From Slackia sp. ZJ119 (lineage in GTDB: Bacteria; Actinomycetota; Coriobacteriia; Coriobacteriales; Eggerthellaceae): DNA of 64,000 nt. Numbering within the stretch: position 1 is the stretch's first letter; every line of letters begins with the position of its first letter. The translations under genes were made by a program, and so were the position numbers. Positions 61,868 through 64,000 of the stretch are shown here, piece after piece. Location: assembly GCF_011039175.1 (NCBI RefSeq), contig NZ_JAAKEN010000012.1, positions 1-64,000 on the forward strand. The letters run 5' to 3'. A model generated the notes under the pieces. It searched no databases. It saw only the letters and a list, made by a program, of their open reading frames with translations, and was not told the DNA's origin.

Positions 61868-64000
61868 CTACCAAGTACGGTCCCAGACGCCTGCGCCGTT
61901 CACGTGGTACTTCCCGATCCACGTGTTCTTCGCCATGGCGCCGCTGCCGTCCAGGTAGTACCACGCGCCCTTGTCGTAGAGCCACCCCGTCTGCATCGAC
62001 CCTTGCGGGGCGCCGGCGTTCGGGCTCAGGTAGTACCACGTTCCCTGTATCTTCTGCCAGCCGGTCGTCATCGCGCCGCTGCCGTCCAGGTAGTACCACG
62101 CGCCGCCGTCGCGCACCCAGCCGGTGTCCATGGCGCCGAAGCGTCCGTCGTGCGACGGGTGCAGGTAGTACCACGTCCCGCCGTCGCGCAGCCAGCCGCT
62201 TTTCAGCGCACCCGACGTCCCGGCGCAATACCACGTGCCGTCGTCGACGAACCACCCCGTCTGCATCGCGCCGCTGTCATCCAAGTAATACCAGGCGTCG
62301 CCGTCGCGCAGCCAGCCGGTCTGCATGGCGCCGCTGTCGTCCAGGTAGTACCACACGCCGTCGTCTTTCACCCAGCCGGCTTGCATCCAGCCGGCGCGGT
62401 CGAAGCGATACCACGCGCCGTCGATGAACTCCCAGCCGTCGCGCGTGTAGGACCCGTCGTGGTGGCAGTACCACCAGCGCCCGTCGAGCAGCCACGTTCC
62501 CAGCGTGGAGGACTTGCTGGTCAGCGGCGCGTTGGCAAACGTTTCGTTCGCCGTGCCCACGCCAGGGTTCTGGCGGTAGATCTGCCAGGCCAGCCGCGAG
62601 TCGATGAAGTCCATCGTCACGATGCCGAGCCGACGTCCCGTGCCGGTGAAGTAGATGTCGTCCTGCAGGTTTTCGTTCATGTACCGGGCGGCCGAAAAAG
62701 GATTGTTCTTCGTGCAGCTGGTGTAGTTGATGAACAGGGCGTCGGGGCTTTCGTGCGACGCGCTGTAAAGCGTCTGCCCGACCAGATGGATCTTTTGGTC
62801 GGCGAAGTCGTTGTAGTCGTCCTGCACGAAGATGGAGAACGGCGCATTCGACTCGATTTCGATCGGGCGCCAATTGGACGTATTGTAGTCGTGGCTGTCC
62901 CAATCGACCAGGTTCAGCCCCAGGTCGTCGGTGCCATAGCTCGTGCCAGACAGGTCGAGCCGGTGCGCCAGGTAGATCTTGCCGCGCAGGTCCTTCACCG
63001 TCGGCGTCGCGCCCTGGTCGAGGTAGAACAGATCCGGGTAGTCGTTGATCCACTTCTTGAGGGAGTTCGCCTGGTTGTTCACGTCGCCGTTGGAATTGGA
63101 CGCCATCATGATGACGAACTCGGTCGGGTTGGCTTCCAAAAACGATTTGAAGTAGTTCATGACGTCGGACAGGCGCATGTCGACGCCCTTTTCGGTGACG
63201 CAGACGATGCCGCCGTGGTTGATGTAGGGGTCCCGGTCCTCGACGCCGTCGATGCCCAGGCGGATGTCGAAGAAGCGCACGCCGGCGGCCAGCTGCTCGC
63301 GGATGAAGAGCTGCTGGCAGGTGGTGAGCGAGGTCTGCGGCTCGATGTCGCCCCACGTCCAGCACGTGCCGGAGTCATGCGTGCCGGGGATGGACAGGCT
63401 GGTGAGCGGCGTCGAATCGGGGAGGTCTTTCATCCAGTCCGTGCCGGGGAACGAGCTGTACTGCTTCAGCAGGTCGTAGTCTTGGCTGTAGTCGCTGCCG
63501 TGGTTGTTCTTGCCGACGACCTCCACGTCCCAATACATCGGCGTGGAGCTTTGGCACAGCTTCATCTCGTCTTCGTCGGCCCCGCTGCCTGAAAGCGACA
63601 GCCACAGCCCGCTGTTGCGGTTCTTGATGAGGAAGGTTCCGTTGGACTGGCGCTGGAACTGCCAGTGGCGGCTGTAGTGCTTGTCGTCGGTGCCGCTCCA
63701 CGAATGCACGATGGCGCCGCTGCTCTTCGACTGGTCGTCCACGTCGAACAAATACGAGTGCACGAAGCCTTTCTCCGTGAAGTCGCTGTACCCCTCTATA
63801 TAATAGTAGTCGGTGCCCGAGATGTTCTTCAGGCGCCACTTCGACGTGGTTCCCATGTTGTACAAGTAGATGACGTCGCCTTTTGCGATGCCGTCGTTGT
63901 GGATGTCGGCCGTGCGGTAGTAGTTGTGCGGCCGCAGCTTCACGACGGCGTCTTGCAGGTCGGACCCGTTGACCGTGCCTGACCAGGCGCTGACGGCGTA
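61868..64000 (-). CDS. PI-PLC-like cell-wall protein with binding repeats (5' end outside window)
   Basis: At least 710 residues; the frame is open to the window edge, so the true start (and any signal peptide) lies beyond 64000. A GTG at 63943 is in frame but does not look like the start. Residues about 20-165 look like a beta-trefoil lectin segment. A PI-PLC X-type domain follows, with catalytic histidines in S-I-P-G-T-H-D-S and Y-I-N-H-G-G, plus F-F-D-I-R-L. The last 210 residues are about ten choline/cell-wall-binding repeats of W-Y-Y-L-D-x-S-G-A-M-x-T-G-W type. Such repeats hold proteins on the cell surface, so this is likely a secreted phosphodiesterase or a degenerate relative. Confidence 0.87.
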   Translation of the reverse strand, partial: YAVSAWSGTVNGSDLQDAVVKLRPHNYYRTADIHNDGIAKGDVIYLYNMGTTSKWRLKNISGTDYYYIEGYSDFTEKGFVHSYLFDVDDQSKSSGAIVHSWSGTDDKHYSRHWQFQRQSNGTFLIKNRNSGLWLSLSGSGADEDEMKLCQSSTPMYWDVEVVGKNNHGSDYSQDYDLLKQYSSFPGTDWMKDLPDSTPLTSLSIPGTHDSGTCWTWGDIEPQTSLTTCQQLFIREQLAAGVRFFDIRLGIDGVEDRDPYINHGGIVCVTEKGVDMRLSDVMNYFKSFLEANPTEFVIMMASNSNGDVNNQANSLKKWINDYPDLFYLDQGATPTVKDLRGKIYLAHRLDLSGTSYGTDDLGLNLVDWDSHDYNTSNWRPIEIESNAPFSIFVQDDYNDFADQKIHLVGQTLYSASHESPDALFINYTSCTKNNPFSAARYMNENLQDDIYFTGTGRRLGIVTMDFIDSRLAWQIYRQNPGVGTANETFANAPLTSKSSTLGTWLLDGRWWYCHHDGSYTRDGWEFIDGAWYRFDRAGWMQAGWVKDDGVWYYLDDSGAMQTGWLRDGDAWYYLDDSGAMQTGWFVDDGTWYCAGTSGALKSGWLRDGGTWYYLHPSHDGRFGAMDTGWVRDGGAWYYLDGSGAMTTGWQKIQGTWYYLSPNAGAPQGSMQTGWLYDKGAWYYLDGSGAMAKNTWIGKYHVNGAGVWDRTW

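Noticed and set aside
61286-63592. A 768-codon plus frame running from the gap over the PI-PLC gene
   Set aside because: Its product is Arg/Val/Pro-rich without domains, and the minus strand encodes a complete set of PI-PLC and wall-binding motifs.

Overview
The window is high-GC bacterial DNA (a hand count of one purB line gives about 68% G+C). The gene set points to a strictly anaerobic actinobacterium of the class Coriobacteriia, most likely the Eggerthellaceae. It has a membrane multiheme cytochrome c next to a reduced Ccm haem-maturation operon, a giant 2-hydroxyacyl-CoA dehydratase-type activase, a PPi-type phosphofructokinase and a secreted phospholipase with cell-wall-binding repeats. 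This placement is inference from gene content; no rRNA gene is present.

Layout. 1-7 kb: a TetR-type regulator, then a tight cassette of a leucine-rich-repeat protein, a VWA/DUF2201-like protein and a MoxR-like AAA+ ATPase. 7-11.2 kb: a non-coding gap with short repeats, a hybrid histidine kinase of lower G+C on the minus strand, and three tandem ~200-bp units that each end in the 3' portion of the adjacent tRNA-Ala(CGC). 11.7-18.5 kb: a NapC/NrfH-type multiheme cytochrome and ccmE, F, A, B, C and a ccmD-like gene. CcmE is the CxxxY variant and no ccmG or ccmH is present. 18.6-29.3 kb: galU, a nested inverted-repeat island, yqeY, a HipB-like remnant, two PH-domain membrane proteins, a PAQR/hemolysin III protein, a CorC-type CBS protein, a lysozyme-like exported protein, two TrkA-type K+ regulators and purB. 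29.6-37.6 kb: pfp, a RecJ-RecQ-like fusion, rel and a metallo-hydrolase. 37.8-42.4 kb: Pit phosphate transporter and its DUF47 partner, a TRIC-type channel and a Zn-dependent phospholipase C-like protein. 42.8-53 kb: lysC, an HxlR regulator, an MFS transporter, asd, tlyA, a PFL/UPF0210 protein, a MetQ-like lipoprotein and birA. 53.4-56.2 kb: a MarR regulator with a MATE exporter, and a second TetR regulator. 56.2-61.1 kb: the giant activase. 61.9 kb to the end: a PI-PLC-like cell-wall protein on the minus strand, open at the window edge.

How the genes work together. The 11.7-18.5 kb operon supplies a quinol-oxidising cytochrome c and its haem-attachment machinery. lysC and asd are the first two steps of the aspartate pathway. 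RecJ-helicase, Rel and the hydrolase form a closely spaced run. Pit and DUF47 are a transporter and its usual partner. The PH-domain pair is translationally coupled to the PAQR gene.

The least explained parts are the LRR/VWA/AAA cassette, the RecJ-helicase fusion, the tRNA-Ala-derived tandem units, the nested inverted-repeat island, and a dispersed intergenic repeat found on both strands between 18 and 47 kb.
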